61,684 nucleotides of DNA from Merdibacter massiliensis (GCF_900155395.1 NZ_LT699708.1:1-61684); one strand, 5' to 3'. Shown: positions 1 through 9,286, counted from the stretch's first letter. Notes: generated from the letters alone by a model not told the origin. Program-made: numbers and translations.

Positions 1-444
1 GGATTTCTAACGTATCAAGGCTCATTCAATGGTAGTAAAATCGTAGTAATTTGAAGTATTTCAACCCTTGAAAATGCTGATAGATACAGTGTTTTAGCGG
101 ACAATCAGATTTTTAGTTGTTTATTATTATACAATTTCTGTGCATATAGGACAATAATAAATCTATAGTTGCACATAGATATGGCAATATTAAAAAAGAA
201 AAAGATGTACATACATCTTTTTCTTGCACTATTCTGAAATAATGTCCATTTTCACATACTATTGATGATTGATGAAACGGATACAATATTTCAGACAGTT
301 ATTCCTTGCTGTTTCTCTATTTGAAAATTTCTTGACACTTCTTGAAACAGCCCACTAGAATTAACTCCTATCTTTATATCCTTAGTATACTATCATATAT
401 GCATGCTGTATAGCATAGTGGTAAAACCTGTATAAAAATTGGCA
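1..444. other. Intergenic stretch without a convincing gene
   Basis: No gene with both a start and a ribosome site can be supported here. The first 54 bases on the plus strand read as an open frame ending in TGA at 52-54, which could be the tail of a gene starting outside the window, but 17 codons are too few to identify. On the minus strand a roughly 30-codon open stretch ends at 259 without a start codon. A strong hairpin at 197-224 is listed separately. Confidence 0.5.
192..224 (-). terminator. Hairpin terminator, unassigned gene
   Basis: Thirteen bases at 197-209 are perfectly complementary to 212-224. On the minus strand the stem is followed by a run of six T. The stem is symmetric enough to work in both directions. 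No intact gene ends into it, so it may be the relic of a lost gene, or serve a plus-strand gene ending at base 54. Confidence 0.5.
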
Positions 445-930
445 TTATTGTATAATGGAATAATACGGAAGTGTAATTGTTTCTTCTTTATTCGTAATAG
501 ATTCATAGATTGCCATAGAGTGCAGGCATATAACTAATTTTTGAAAAAAAGATAATACATCGCTTGGTATGCTTTTACTTGCTTGAATAGCTTTTTGCAA
601 GAGTTGCAGGCATATCTGTGCATCACCAGCTAAAATATTTAGATAATAAGCACCTAATTTCTGTGAAGTCAATGAAGTGTTTTGATTTTCATAAAATTGA
701 ATCAGCTGATATAAAACAATAAAATCCTGTTCATGTATATAACAATGACCATCCAAGCTTTTTTTTGCTCTTTCCAGCATATCTAATAATTGCTCGATTG
801 TATCATAATGGATATGCATATAATAATGTTTGGTAATGTTCAATAGAATGCTTAGTTTTGCGATAGTCTGCTTGCAATCCAGTATTAAATCATCTTGATA
901 AATTGATGTCCCCTCATTGAACTGCTTCAT
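445..930 (-). CDS. Hypothetical protein, 161 aa
   Basis: I do not recognise this protein. It has no signal peptide, no membrane segment and no cysteine-pair motif. It is rich in Gln, Leu, Ile and Tyr in a pattern that suggests mostly helical structure, possibly a small helical-repeat fold. The start is supported by an AGAGGGGAT ribosome site just upstream of ATG 930. It lies downstream of mrp but is separated from it by the mrp terminator at 1027-1047, so it probably has its own promoter in 950-1020. Nothing in the neighbourhood fixes a function. Confidence 0.6.
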   Translation of the reverse strand: MKQFNEGTSIYQDDLILDCKQTIAKLSILLNITKHYYMHIHYDTIEQLLDMLERAKKSLDGHCYIHEQDFIVLYQLIQFYENQNTSLTSQKLGAYYLNILAGDAQICLQLLQKAIQASKSIPSDVLSFFQKLVICLHSMAIYESITNKEETITLPYYSIIQ

Positions 931-1021
931 ATAATCCCCTCTTTAAAATGCGCATTTCTTAGAAATCCGCGATTATTATTGCATAAATACATCAAAAAGT
1001 CTATGTATTTTTTTCTATATA

Positions 1022-1047
1022 TAAAAAGAATGCTCATTGAGCATTCT
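1022..1047 (-). terminator. mrp terminator
   Basis: The stem AGAATGCT/AGCATTCT (1027-1034 with 1040-1047) is followed on the minus strand by a T-rich run. It touches the mrp stop codon. Confidence 0.75.
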
Positions 1048-1877
1048 TATTGCAAATCCGTTAACATTTTGTCAACAGCCGGGTGAATCAGCGAATCAAT
1101 CTCTAACAATGTGCGTGCATCATATGTTTGATCTTTATGAATATTCATGATTGCTTTTAGCATTGGCAACTCACAATATAAATGCAGATCATTTTCACTC
1201 AAGAATTCTTCCATGTCACTTTGATCATATAAACGAATGATTTCATTGCAATTTGGACATTGAATGTAGCTCATATTTTCTACAACTCCAAGAACACGAA
1301 TCTTTAGCTGTTTGCACATATTGATTGCTTTTGAAACAATCATAGAAACCATTGGCTGCGGTGTTGAAACCATTACCACACCAGTTACAGGCAGTGATTG
1401 TAAAACGGTTAAAGCCACATCGCCAGTTCCTGGAGGCATATCGATCAATAAGTAATCTAATTCTCCCCAAACAACATCCGTATAGAATTGTTTTACTGCA
1501 TTCGCAACGATCGGACCACGCCATACAACCGGCTGATTTTCGTCCTCCATCAAGAAATTTAATGATATGCATTTGATACCTTCTTCACTGATGACTGGCT
1601 CAATGGCATCATTGGTTCCATATGCTTGTGATTTTTCCAATCCTAATAAACGAGGAATGCTAGGTCCTGTAATATCGGCATCCATGATACCTACTTTATA
1701 TCCGCGTTTCGCAAGATCTTTCGCAAATAACACAGTGACGCTTGATTTACCTACTCCCCCTTTGCCGCTCATGATACCTATGATTTTATGGATTTTGTTT
1801 TTCGGATTATTGACAACCCCACATGATGCGGCATTTTTTCCGCAATTACCTTTACTTGGACAACCTTCACAACTCAT
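1047..1877 (-). CDS. mrp: Mrp/NBP35-type P-loop ATPase, Fe-S carrier
   Basis: Cytosolic ATPase of the Mrp/ApbC/NBP35 family, which carries and hands over Fe-S clusters. The deviant Walker A motif GKGGVGKS is at residues 38-45, a Walker B-like DMPPGTGD at 146-153, and the cluster-binding CPNC at 207-210. Unlike classical ApbC it has no N-terminal MIP18 domain. Instead it starts with four cysteines (3, 6, 12, 19), the arrangement of the short Mrp form common in anaerobes. At 276 residues the length fits that form. It has its own terminator downstream and xerD upstream; no Fe-S client gene is next to it. Confidence 0.9.
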   Translation of the reverse strand: MSCEGCPSKGNCGKNAASCGVVNNPKNKIHKIIGIMSGKGGVGKSSVTVLFAKDLAKRGYKVGIMDADITGPSIPRLLGLEKSQAYGTNDAIEPVISEEGIKCISLNFLMEDENQPVVWRGPIVANAVKQFYTDVVWGELDYLLIDMPPGTGDVALTVLQSLPVTGVVMVSTPQPMVSMIVSKAINMCKQLKIRVLGVVENMSYIQCPNCNEIIRLYDQSDMEEFLSENDLHLYCELPMLKAIMNIHKDQTYDARTLLEIDSLIHPAVDKMLTDLQ

Positions 1878-1925
1878 TTGTAATTCCTCTCTTTCTAATA
1901 TAGTTTATCAAATAGAAATAAAACA

Positions 1926-2846
1926 TCAATCATTTTTCTTAAAAATATCGTCAATTTCTTTATTAGCGAATGGATGGTATGCATTATATGCATTGCGGAT
2001 ACGTTTGTTCTGCACATGTGTATAAATCTGTGTTGTTTGAATATCGCTATGACCTAACAGCTCTTGTACAACACGCAAATCGGCACCTCCATCCAATAGA
2101 TGCGTTGCAAAACTGTGACGAAAGCTATGTGCAGAGTAAGAAGTATCCATTCCTAAGGATTTCAATTGTTCTTTGATCATATGATGGACGTATTGTCTGG
2201 TCAAAACATGCCCTTTGCTGTTGATAAATACATATGAAGTACGAGAACTTTCCCATTGGGGACGGACATACGTCAAATACTGCCGCAGGACATAGATGCC
2301 TTCTTTATGCAATGGAATCATGCGCTCTTTGTTTCCTTTTCCTACTACACGCAACAGGGCTTGATCTAAATGTAATTGAGATAGTTTTAAATCACAACAT
2401 TCGCTTACACGCAGACCGCAACCATATAATAATTCTATGATGGCTTTATGAAAGATATCAAGATCATGGTTTGAAAAACTCTTTAATATAGATTGAATTT
2501 CTTTTTCATTCAAATAATGCGGCAAATGTGCCAGTTTCTTCCTGCCCTTTATAAATCTTGTTGGATCTAAATCATGCGTATTATTTTGTGATAAAAAATG
2601 ATGAAAGGAACGCAAAGTAGATAGATAACGATTGACAGTAGAAGATTGGTATTCTTCGCTTAGATCAATCAAGAAATCTTGCACTTGTTCTTCTGTGATT
2701 TCATCTGTTTGATGAATACCCATATCATTTAGATAAGACTGATAGCGATGCAGATCGCTCAAATATGAATCAATCGTCCGTTTTGATTTATGTTCTACCA
2801 TGTTAAGATAGTATTGATAATCAGATATGGCTTCTTTGATATTCAT
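1926..2846 (-). CDS. xerD: Tyrosine recombinase XerD-type
   Basis: Site-specific tyrosine recombinase of 306 residues, the size of XerC/XerD, which resolves chromosome dimers at dif. The N-terminal SAM-like core-binding domain covers roughly residues 5-90. The catalytic residues are visible: Arg146 (GLRVSE), His240 and Arg243 (HSFRHSF), His266 (LLGHSDI) and the Tyr275 nucleophile (IYTHV). XerD rather than XerC is chosen because spoIIM lies close by, as in Bacillus; similarity alone could not separate the two here. ATG 2846 follows a GGGGGA ribosome site. No phage or integron context is visible, so a housekeeping role is likely. Confidence 0.85.
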   Translation of the reverse strand: MNIKEAISDYQYYLNMVEHKSKRTIDSYLSDLHRYQSYLNDMGIHQTDEITEEQVQDFLIDLSEEYQSSTVNRYLSTLRSFHHFLSQNNTHDLDPTRFIKGRKKLAHLPHYLNEKEIQSILKSFSNHDLDIFHKAIIELLYGCGLRVSECCDLKLSQLHLDQALLRVVGKGNKERMIPLHKEGIYVLRQYLTYVRPQWESSRTSYVFINSKGHVLTRQYVHHMIKEQLKSLGMDTSYSAHSFRHSFATHLLDGGADLRVVQELLGHSDIQTTQIYTHVQNKRIRNAYNAYHPFANKEIDDIFKKND

Positions 2847-2928
2847 CAGTATCCCCCTTTGCTTACTTATTTTATCATAAATTGAGTTTAGAACACTATG
2901 CGTATGCTTAAATGAATAAAAAATAAGA

Positions 2929-2952
2929 GGTTTGCTTCAAGTTTCCCCTCCT
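2929..2952 (-). terminator. Probable terminator after the TrmN6-like gene
   Basis: A six-pair stem (2935-2940 with 2947-2952) sits downstream of the methyltransferase gene and is followed on the minus strand by a T run. The stem is short and contains a G-U pair, so this call is moderate. Confidence 0.4.
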
Positions 2953-2974
2953 ATTTGTATTTTCTAAATGATGA

Positions 2975-3685
2975 TTACTCTTTTGTAAGGTCTTTTAATG
3001 TATAGTTGACAGATGTTCCATCTGGCCGCAAAAGAACAGGATGTGGAATTTGACAAAGCGGTGATCCTCCAAGAACAGCTTCGACCAATACATTGACGGC
3101 TAATTCTTTCCGGTCATCAAATACAAATTGCATTGTTTTTATCTCTAAACGATTCTTTTTGCATTCAGCAACGATTTCTGTAATTCGCTCACTTCGATGG
3201 ACCATATAGAAACGACCGTTTTCTTTTAGTGCTTTTCCTACACCTAACAGTAATTTCTCTAAAGGCAAAAAGAACTCATGTCTGGCAATGGATCGATAAC
3301 TTTGTTCTGCACTGCGGTGACTTCCTATTTGAAAGAATGGAGGATTGCAGATGATCACATCAAAATTTTTTAAATCAGATTTTGTGAAATCAGCACAGAT
3401 GATCTCTGCATTATTAATGCCATGATCCATCAGATTTTTTTTGGCAAGTTCACAAGCATCTTTCTGAATGTCGATGCCGCATAGATATGAAGGACAAAAT
3501 TGATTTGCAAATAAGAGCAAGGCACCATTGTTTGTGCCGATATCCAACACACGATCCCCTTTTTTTATCTTCATAAAATGTGCCAACTGTGCAGTATCGG
3601 TATTGATGCGAAACATGTCTTTTCTTTGCCATAAATAAATGTTGCTATTTGGAATATAATCATATGTATAATTTTTTTTATTCAT
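2975..3685 (-). CDS. tRNA1(Val) A37 N6-methyltransferase-like (TrmN6)
   Basis: Class I SAM-dependent N6-adenine methyltransferase, 236 residues from ATG 3685. The SAM-binding loop DIGTNNG is at about residues 48-54 and the catalytic NPPF motif at 114-117, the N6-adenine signature shared by the TrmN6/YfiC and HemK groups. The length, N-terminal region and lack of a helical HemK domain favour TrmN6. A promoter (TTGTTT, 18 bases, TATAAT) lies immediately upstream and inside the end of spoIIM. It places the transcript start on or next to this ATG, and no ribosome site is visible. A start 15 bases further up (3700) is possible but has no better site. Confidence 0.75.
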   Translation of the reverse strand: MNKKNYTYDYIPNSNIYLWQRKDMFRINTDTAQLAHFMKIKKGDRVLDIGTNNGALLLFANQFCPSYLCGIDIQKDACELAKKNLMDHGINNAEIICADFTKSDLKNFDVIICNPPFFQIGSHRSAEQSYRSIARHEFFLPLEKLLLGVGKALKENGRFYMVHRSERITEIVAECKKNRLEIKTMQFVFDDRKELAVNVLVEAVLGGSPLCQIPHPVLLRPDGTSVNYTLKDLTKE

Positions 3686-3691
3686 GCATTT

Positions 3692-3721
3692 ATTATACAC
3701 TGTTTACATCAAATTAAACAA
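3692..3721 (-). promoter_or_regulatory. Promoter of the TrmN6-like gene
   Basis: The -35 TTGTTT (3721-3716) and -10 TATAAT (3697-3692) are separated by 18 bases. The predicted start, about seven bases downstream, falls at the ATG (3685), which suggests a leaderless mRNA. Confidence 0.5.
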
Positions 3722-4312
3722 CTTGATAAATTCAATTCCTAAAGTGGCTTTTAAATAGGAACCAACTAATACAAAGAAAAAACAAAGAAAAATATCATTT
3801 AGTAATGAATTCATTAACTTTTTAAGATCTAATCGTTCACGATTTGTTGTGCTATAACAGATATACATGGAACATTGGATGGCACTTGCACTGATCAGAT
3901 ATAAAGCGAGAACATCAAAAAAGACCTGTGGGATCAGTGTGAGAAAAATACCTATCAATCCTTTTAATTGATAGCTATACAGAAATAAGGAACAAGAAAA
4001 ACCAATCTGAACACCTTTGGTGAATACGATAAAACTGATGATCGGGATACCGATTAGGCTTGTACCAAATAGAAAAACAACAACGATCAAAAGAATTCCC
4101 AAGAAAAATTGATGAATAAAAAAGCTATATTGATCCATATCTTCTGATATCGTTGTCAATAAACTGGAAAGTGCCTGTATGTCTGAAGAGCGTATGTACG
4201 CAGAACCCAAACATCCTATTAAAAAACCGCCAATCACAAGAATAGAGATAAATACATAAACATGACGGTATTTATGTATAAAAGAATGATGTTTTTTCAT
4301 TTTATATTTCAA
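3704..4312 (-). CDS. spoIIM: Stage II sporulation protein M (SpoIIM)
   Basis: Integral membrane protein of the SpoIIDMP engulfment machine, which anchors the peptidoglycan hydrolases SpoIIP and SpoIID at the septum during sporulation. Several hydrophobic segments of about 20 residues are visible, including one at the N-terminus after a short basic cytoplasmic tail and one at the C-terminus. The open frame extends up into dinB, but I place the start at TTG 4312: it has a GAGGTGA ribosome site, and the dinB terminator (4341-4371) lies within any longer version. This gives about 202 residues, close to the family size. ATG 4300 is an alternative. Confidence 0.8.
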   Translation of the reverse strand: MKYKMKKHHSFIHKYRHVYVFISILVIGGFLIGCLGSAYIRSSDIQALSSLLTTISEDMDQYSFFIHQFFLGILLIVVVFLFGTSLIGIPIISFIVFTKGVQIGFSCSLFLYSYQLKGLIGIFLTLIPQVFFDVLALYLISASAIQCSMYICYSTTNRERLDLKKLMNSLLNDIFLCFFFVLVGSYLKATLGIEFIKLFNLM

Positions 4313-4340
4313 GGGATTCACCTCACACTGTACTATATGC

Positions 4341-4371
4341 AAAAAGAAAAAACGATACAACTCGTATCGTT
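4341..4371 (-). terminator. dinB terminator
   Basis: Perfect eight-pair stem AACGATAC/GTATCGTT (4351-4358 with 4364-4371), five-base loop, followed on the minus strand by a T-rich tract. It sits just after the dinB stop and argues against a long spoIIM reading frame. Confidence 0.8.
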
Positions 4372-4379
4372 CTTCAAAG

Positions 4380-5558
4380 TCATTCATTTTTCGACTTTGT
4401 TCGTTTTGCATGTGCTGCTGTTGTCAAATTTGCGTTTGGCAGGAGATCATTTAATTTTGCAATTACATTTTCGATCGAATCTTCTTGCGGTTGTTCAAAT
4501 ACGCTGTATTGCGTAATGATTTCTTTCTTGCTTTTTAAAGATCCCAGATGAATCCCCAGATGCCGCACAGGCTCACCATTGTAATTTTGATCAAATAACC
4601 ACATGACATGTTCATATATGCGATGTTCATCGTTTGTATATTCAGGCAAAGTCTTGCTGCGGATAACATTATGAAAATCACTATAACGAATGCTAGCAGA
4701 TATCAGTTTCCCGCAAATCCCTTCTCTTTTTGCTTTTTGAGAAAGTCTTTGTGCCAGATGTTTAAATATAACGGAAATTTCCTGATAATCTTTGATATCT
4801 TCATCCATCGTTGTTGATTGTGAGATAGATTGAACACTGGTTGTAAAATCTAACATATTTTCGCCATTTCCTCGTGCATGCTGAATCATGCTATAAGCAT
4901 GTTTTCCCAATATATGCATGATCAATGTTTCGTTTTTTGGATCTGCCATATCTTTGATCGTTGTGATACCGGCTTTTTGCAATACGGGAATACTTTTTTT
5001 TCCGATACCGAACATTTCTTCGATACCGAGAGGCCATAATTTTTTAGCGATCTCTTGTTTGCGCAAGATCGTGATTCCTAAAGGTTTGCGCATATCACTA
5101 GCCATCTTTGCTAAAAACTTGTTTGGAGCCACACCAATGCTGACAGGGAGGCGTAATTCATCTAATAGGCCTTGCTGGATTTGCCATGCCAGATCCATTG
5201 GACGGCGATAATGTTTGATCGTATCTGTTACATCCAAATATCCTTCGTCAATGCTAGCAGGTTCTACCAAAGGAGTAAACCGACGCAGATATTGAAAAAA
5301 ACGATGGCTCAATTCTTCATACCACTCATAATCACCAGCAACAACTATCAAATCAGGGCATAAACGCAATGCTTCGTGAAGAGGCATTGCACTGTGCACA
5401 CCATAAGCCCGTGCTTCATAACTTGCTGTGGTGACCACACTGCGTCTGCTCAATCCTGCAACGGCAACCGGTTGCCCGAGCAATGCGGAATTCTTCAATA
5501 ATTCTGCACTTGCAAAATAGGCATTGATATCTACATGAAAAATTACTCTTCCTGCCAC
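4380..5558 (-). CDS. dinB: DNA polymerase IV (Y-family)
   Basis: Error-prone Y-family translesion polymerase. The palm motif HVDINAYFASAE carries catalytic Asp10, and SIDEGYLD carries Asp104 and Glu105. Little-finger and C-terminal clamp-binding regions follow, for 392 residues in all. The start is GTG 5558, because a GGAGGAAATAAT ribosome site precedes it; the frame stays open for six more codons upstream but would have to begin ahead of that site. A strong terminator follows. It lies just downstream of spo0A on the same strand. No LexA-type operator was identified. Confidence 0.9.
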   Translation of the reverse strand: MAGRVIFHVDINAYFASAELLKNSALLGQPVAVAGLSRRSVVTTASYEARAYGVHSAMPLHEALRLCPDLIVVAGDYEWYEELSHRFFQYLRRFTPLVEPASIDEGYLDVTDTIKHYRRPMDLAWQIQQGLLDELRLPVSIGVAPNKFLAKMASDMRKPLGITILRKQEIAKKLWPLGIEEMFGIGKKSIPVLQKAGITTIKDMADPKNETLIMHILGKHAYSMIQHARGNGENMLDFTTSVQSISQSTTMDEDIKDYQEISVIFKHLAQRLSQKAKREGICGKLISASIRYSDFHNVIRSKTLPEYTNDEHRIYEHVMWLFDQNYNGEPVRHLGIHLGSLKSKKEIITQYSVFEQPQEDSIENVIAKLNDLLPNANLTTAAHAKRTKSKNE

Positions 5559-5606
5559 ATTATTTCCTCCAAACACCAGTAGGAAAATTATAGCATATCT
5601 CTATCC

Positions 5607-6440
5607 TTATCGGTACTGTGGTACAAATACTTTTTTATTTTTTAAACGATGTTCCAGTCGCAATTTATCTGCAATCATCGCAATAAACTCTGAATTGGTC
5701 GGTTTAGCTTTTGAAGCGGATATCGTATAGCCGAATATATCATCGATAGCATCGATATTTCCTCGATTCCAGGCCACTTCGATAGCGTGACGAATGGCAC
5801 GTTCCACCCGGCTTGCTGTCGTCTCATATTTTCTTGCGATTTCCGGATAAAGCACCTTTGTAATTTGTCCTAAAAAATCTACATTGAGATATGTTTCTAG
5901 TATTGCTGTTCGTAAGTACATATATCCTTTGATGTGGGCAGGTATCCCAACTTCATGCAATAATGATGTAATCTCACTTTCCAATTCAAGCTTTAAGATC
6001 CGCTGTTGTTCCTGTTCATCTAAATTCACTTGGATCATGGCATCTTTTGCGGCTTTATTTATGTTGAATCCGCAAATAATCCGTAATCTTTGTTCCAATG
6101 ATTGCAGTTCAAAAGGTTTCATTAATATGTAGTCAACAGCATATTGTTGAATTTGTGATATGATAAAATCATTTAATAATGGCGTCGTACAAAGAATATG
6201 CCGGGGATGGATGGCATGTTCCTTTAAACTGGAAAGTACCTCCATACCATCTACACCAGGCATGATCAAATCTAAGATCAGTACATCGATGGAATGTCCA
6301 TTAAGTTCATGCAAACATTGTTCTCCGTTTGTTGCACTGCCGATTACCTCAAATAAGCGGCTATTCTTTAAACAATTTTTCATTCTCTGAATCATTTCAC
6401 TACTGTCATCTACTAAATATACTTGAAGTTTATTCTCCAT
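5607..6440 (-). CDS. spo0A: Sporulation master regulator Spo0A
   Basis: Response regulator that starts sporulation when phosphorylated by the phosphorelay. The N-terminal receiver has the acidic pair Asp11/Asp12, the phospho-acceptor Asp57 in ILDLIMP, and Lys108 in LMKPF. The C-terminal effector domain holds the diagnostic recognition region [17 protein letters not shown] and the highly conserved [12 protein letters not shown] segment. The start is ATG 6440 after a GAGGAG ribosome site, giving 277 residues. As in Bacillus it follows spoIVB. A perfect 0A-box consensus lies about 50 bases upstream, suggesting autoregulation. A second, degenerate Spo0A-like protein is encoded at 39575-40282. Confidence 0.97.
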   Translation of the reverse strand: MENKLQVYLVDDSSEMIQRMKNCLKNSRLFEVIGSATNGEQCLHELNGHSIDVLILDLIMPGVDGMEVLSSLKEHAIHPRHILCTTPLLNDFIISQIQQYAVDYILMKPFELQSLEQRLRIICGFNINKAAKDAMIQVNLDEQEQQRILKLELESEITSLLHEVGIPAHIKGYMYLRTAILETYLNVDFLGQITKVLYPEIARKYETTASRVERAIRHAIEVAWNRGNIDAIDDIFGYTISASKAKPTNSEFIAMIADKLRLEHRLKNKKVFVPQYR

Positions 6441-6489
6441 TTTTTCCCAACTCCTCAAGTCTCATTATAAAAGAGTAGATTGCGAACTA

Positions 6490-6496
6490 TGTCGAA
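6490..6496 (+). promoter_or_regulatory. Spo0A box (TGTCGAA) upstream of spo0A
   Basis: An exact match to the 0A-box consensus TGTCGAA lies 50 bases upstream of the spo0A start. Weaker GTCGA-core sites follow at 6539-6545 (CGTCGAT, minus strand) and 6581-6587 (AGTCGAT, plus strand). All sit in the spoIVB-spo0A gap, as expected for autoregulation. Confidence 0.6.
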
Positions 6497-6597
6497 GAAC
6501 GATGAAAATGATTTTTTTATTCATGAAAAAGAAGAAGAATCGACGATTTCAGATTGAATCATCATCAAAATTCAAAAGAAAGTCGATTTTGGTCGTA

Positions 6598-7572
6598 TTA
6601 AGACGAACGTGTATATTGCAGCATGTGTTCAATCAAAACACCATACCCTTTTTTAGGATCTGAGGTAACAACATGAGTGACTGCACCAACGATTTTTCCA
6701 TTTTGTACGATAGGAGATCCGCTCATTCCTTGAATGATTCCGCCAGTTGTATGCAGCAAGTGCGTGTCGGTTACGACAAATTCAATACCTTTCATATCAT
6801 CTTGTGTATTTGGATGAAGATCGGTAATTTCAATCTTGAAATTTTCAACTTTTTCTCCATCTAAAACTGTGTACATCTCAGCTTTCCCGATCATAACTTC
6901 CTCGCTCTTTGCCCACGGCAAGGAAATAAGATGATCCGGTAAGAATTGATAATTTCCATAGATGCCGATCGAGGTATTCTGGTCAATAGTTGCAATTACG
7001 TTGTCATAGTTAATATCTGCTTGTTTTTTTCCGGTTGCAGATGGAAATGCTTTTGTGTAAGAAATCACTGCCGCATCATATAGATAACCATTTCCCCTTC
7101 CATCCCATTTTTCTATTGTATGGCCTAATGCACCAAAACGCTGGGAAGAAGGATCATAATAAGTCATTGTCCCTACTCCGCTCATTTTTTCTTTGATGTA
7201 AAGACCACAGCTGACACTATGTCGTTTGGTATCATAAATACTATGCATGGAAGCACGAATAGTTTCTCCATCACGAAGCAAAGTCACGTCCAATGTGTTT
7301 ATAGGGTTTTTATGTTCTTTGAGTATCATATAAAATGTTTGGATGTCCGTTACTTCTTGATGATCGATCTGTTGAATGATATCTCCCGGTGAAAAGGTAT
7401 CAGAAGGATCGATCGATTCGTTGATCGGATAAGTTCCGCTCACATAAACGCCATTATATTTAATTTCGATGCCGATGCTGTTTCCTCCCAGATATAGTTC
7501 ATCCTGTGCCAAGATTTGTATTGGAGAGAAACATAAAATGATAGCAAGGATACAATACCATTTTTGTTTCAC
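6598..7572 (-). CDS. spoIVB: SpoIVB serine peptidase (S55)
   Basis: Secreted forespore serine protease that signals across the intermembrane space to activate pro-SigmaK processing. From GTG 7572, which follows a strong AGGAGGTG site, the protein has about 324 residues: an N-terminal hydrophobic anchor ending near ILAQ, a PDZ domain, then the S55 peptidase domain. The catalytic His lies in ALGHTIEKWDG and the catalytic Ser in GMSGSPI. The longer open frame would overlap recN and lacks a ribosome site. The position between recN and spo0A is the classical order. Whether the SigmaK checkpoint exists in this organism cannot be read from this window. Confidence 0.92.
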   Translation of the reverse strand: MKQKWYCILAIILCFSPIQILAQDELYLGGNSIGIEIKYNGVYVSGTYPINESIDPSDTFSPGDIIQQIDHQEVTDIQTFYMILKEHKNPINTLDVTLLRDGETIRASMHSIYDTKRHSVSCGLYIKEKMSGVGTMTYYDPSSQRFGALGHTIEKWDGRGNGYLYDAAVISYTKAFPSATGKKQADINYDNVIATIDQNTSIGIYGNYQFLPDHLISLPWAKSEEVMIGKAEMYTVLDGEKVENFKIEITDLHPNTQDDMKGIEFVVTDTHLLHTTGGIIQGMSGSPIVQNGKIVGAVTHVVTSDPKKGYGVLIEHMLQYTRSS

Positions 7573-7633
7573 AAAAAAACACCTCCTAAGAGGTATTTTG
7601 GACGATATAAGAGATTTACACACATTGTAAATA

Positions 7634-9286
7634 TTACCTATGTGCCATTTCATATAACTCGCTTGCAGCCTGCAAGGAAGCTTCGCTTTGCGAACTGGAG
7701 GCAATCGATGCTAATTCATGAATACGTTCTTCTTCATTCAATTTTTTGATGGAAGTAGTGGTATAGGATCCATCATCTTTTTTTGAAACAAAGAGATGAT
7801 GATCGCCGCAGGCAGCAACCTGTGCCAAATGGGTTACACAGAATACTTGGATATCTTCACTTAATAATTGCATTTTTTTGCCAATGGCTAAAGCTACTGG
7901 ACCGCTCACTCCTGTATCTATTTCATCAAAGATGACAGTATCAATCCCCTGCAATTTGGTAAAAATACATTTTAACCCTAACATCAAACGAGATAATTCA
8001 CCACCAGAGGCAGTTTTATGCAAAGGCACGAATCCGCTTTGTCTATTCATTTCAATTTGAAATTCTATCTGATCAACCCCTGTTTGAGCAGGCTGGCTTT
8101 CATGAAATGATATGCGAAATTGAGCATGCGGCAGCATCAAATCCGCTAGCTGCTGATTAACTAATTTTTCCAGTTCTTTTGCTTTGCTTTTTCTGATTTT
8201 GCGCAATTTCATGCTGAGCGTATCAAATTTTTGCCTTTTAGAGTCTAATTCTTTTTCTTTTTTCTCTATGTAATCTTGTCGATGCAGGATACGGTCAATT
8301 TTTGATTCGATAGATTGTTTTTCTTTCATTACTTCCTCATATGAGCCGCCGTATTTGCGATATAAACGGTGATAAAGAAAAATGCGTTCTTGTACCTCGT
8401 TTATCTTTTCCTCGTCATAATCGCTGTTTTCCAAAGCCGTACGCAAGGATGAAATCAAATCTTCAATTTGATAATAGGCATCCAGCAGCTGAGTATGAAT
8501 CACATCGAAAGGCGCGATATCTTCAATGCTTTCCAATGAACGGATAGCTTCATATAAAGAGGGATTGCTGCCATGGTCCCCATCTAAGGACAACAATGCA
8601 GCAGCAGCTTGTTTTTGAATCGTTTCAATGCGGTTCATGACCTTGATTTCTTCTTCTAATGCAGGTAGTTCCTCTTTTTTTATTTTTGCATCTTCTATTT
8701 CATTGAAAGATGCAGTCAGATCATCAAGATCATCGGCATTCATATCTTCTTTTAAAGCCTGCTCCATTTCTGCTTTTAATGAGGCATATGCTTTATAAGC
8801 TTTCTTCACGTCATCCAATAAAGTTTTTACATCACAATACTGATCTAACAGAGAAAGATGATATTTAGGCTGTAATAAATATTGATTATCATGTTGTGAG
8901 TGGATATCCACGACATAGCTCATCAGTTCACGCAGGAAAGCGGCTGTACACGTACGTTGACAAATGCGAATCGTACTTTTCCCCATAGCAGTGATTTCAC
9001 GAGAAACTATCAGGTCTTCTCCTTCTAAATCAAATCCTTGTTCTTTCAGCAAAGACAATGCTTTTTCATTCTTCTCAAGATCGAACACACCTTCGATAAT
9101 AGCTTTGTCTTCTCCTTTTTTGACATAAGAAGCAAAAGCTCTATCTCCGCATAAAAGACCGATTGCATCGATCAACAGTGATTTTCCTGCACCAGTTTCA
9201 CCGGTAAACACGCTCATTCGATCGCTAAAATCTAGATTTACTTGATCAATGAGCACAAAATTTTTTACATAGAGATGTGTCAACAT
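7634..9286 (-). CDS. recN: DNA repair ATPase RecN
   Basis: SMC-like ATPase that gathers at double-strand breaks and supports recombinational repair. Walker A GETGAGKS is at residues 29-36. A long coiled-coil-rich middle (about 150-380) follows, then a C-terminal signature (TASGGELSR) and Walker B (VIFDEIDTGVSG). The start is ATG 9286 behind GGAGGTG, giving 550 residues, normal for the family. It lies between tlyA and spoIVB. The arginine repressor gene argR/ahrC that usually sits between tlyA and recN in Bacillus is missing here. Confidence 0.95.
   Translation of the reverse strand: MLTHLYVKNFVLIDQVNLDFSDRMSVFTGETGAGKSLLIDAIGLLCGDRAFASYVKKGEDKAIIEGVFDLEKNEKALSLLKEQGFDLEGEDLIVSREITAMGKSTIRICQRTCTAAFLRELMSYVVDIHSQHDNQYLLQPKYHLSLLDQYCDVKTLLDDVKKAYKAYASLKAEMEQALKEDMNADDLDDLTASFNEIEDAKIKKEELPALEEEIKVMNRIETIQKQAAAALLSLDGDHGSNPSLYEAIRSLESIEDIAPFDVIHTQLLDAYYQIEDLISSLRTALENSDYDEEKINEVQERIFLYHRLYRKYGGSYEEVMKEKQSIESKIDRILHRQDYIEKKEKELDSKRQKFDTLSMKLRKIRKSKAKELEKLVNQQLADLMLPHAQFRISFHESQPAQTGVDQIEFQIEMNRQSGFVPLHKTASGGELSRLMLGLKCIFTKLQGIDTVIFDEIDTGVSGPVALAIGKKMQLLSEDIQVFCVTHLAQVAACGDHHLFVSKKDDGSYTTTSIKKLNEEERIHELASIASSSQSEASLQAASELYEMAHR

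Noticed and set aside
1-54. Gene tail at the left edge
   Set aside because: Seventeen codons up to a TGA are not enough to support or identify a gene.
1567-2025. Plus-strand open frame across mrp and xerD
   Set aside because: Overlaps two well supported minus-strand genes and shows no family features.
4313-4411. Longer SpoIIM starting inside dinB
   Set aside because: It would span the dinB terminator and has no ribosome site, while TTG 4312 has GAGGTGA.
7573-7704. Longer SpoIVB overlapping recN
   Set aside because: The added residues have no signal-like character and no ribosome site; GTG 7572 has AGGAGGTG and leads straight into a membrane anchor.
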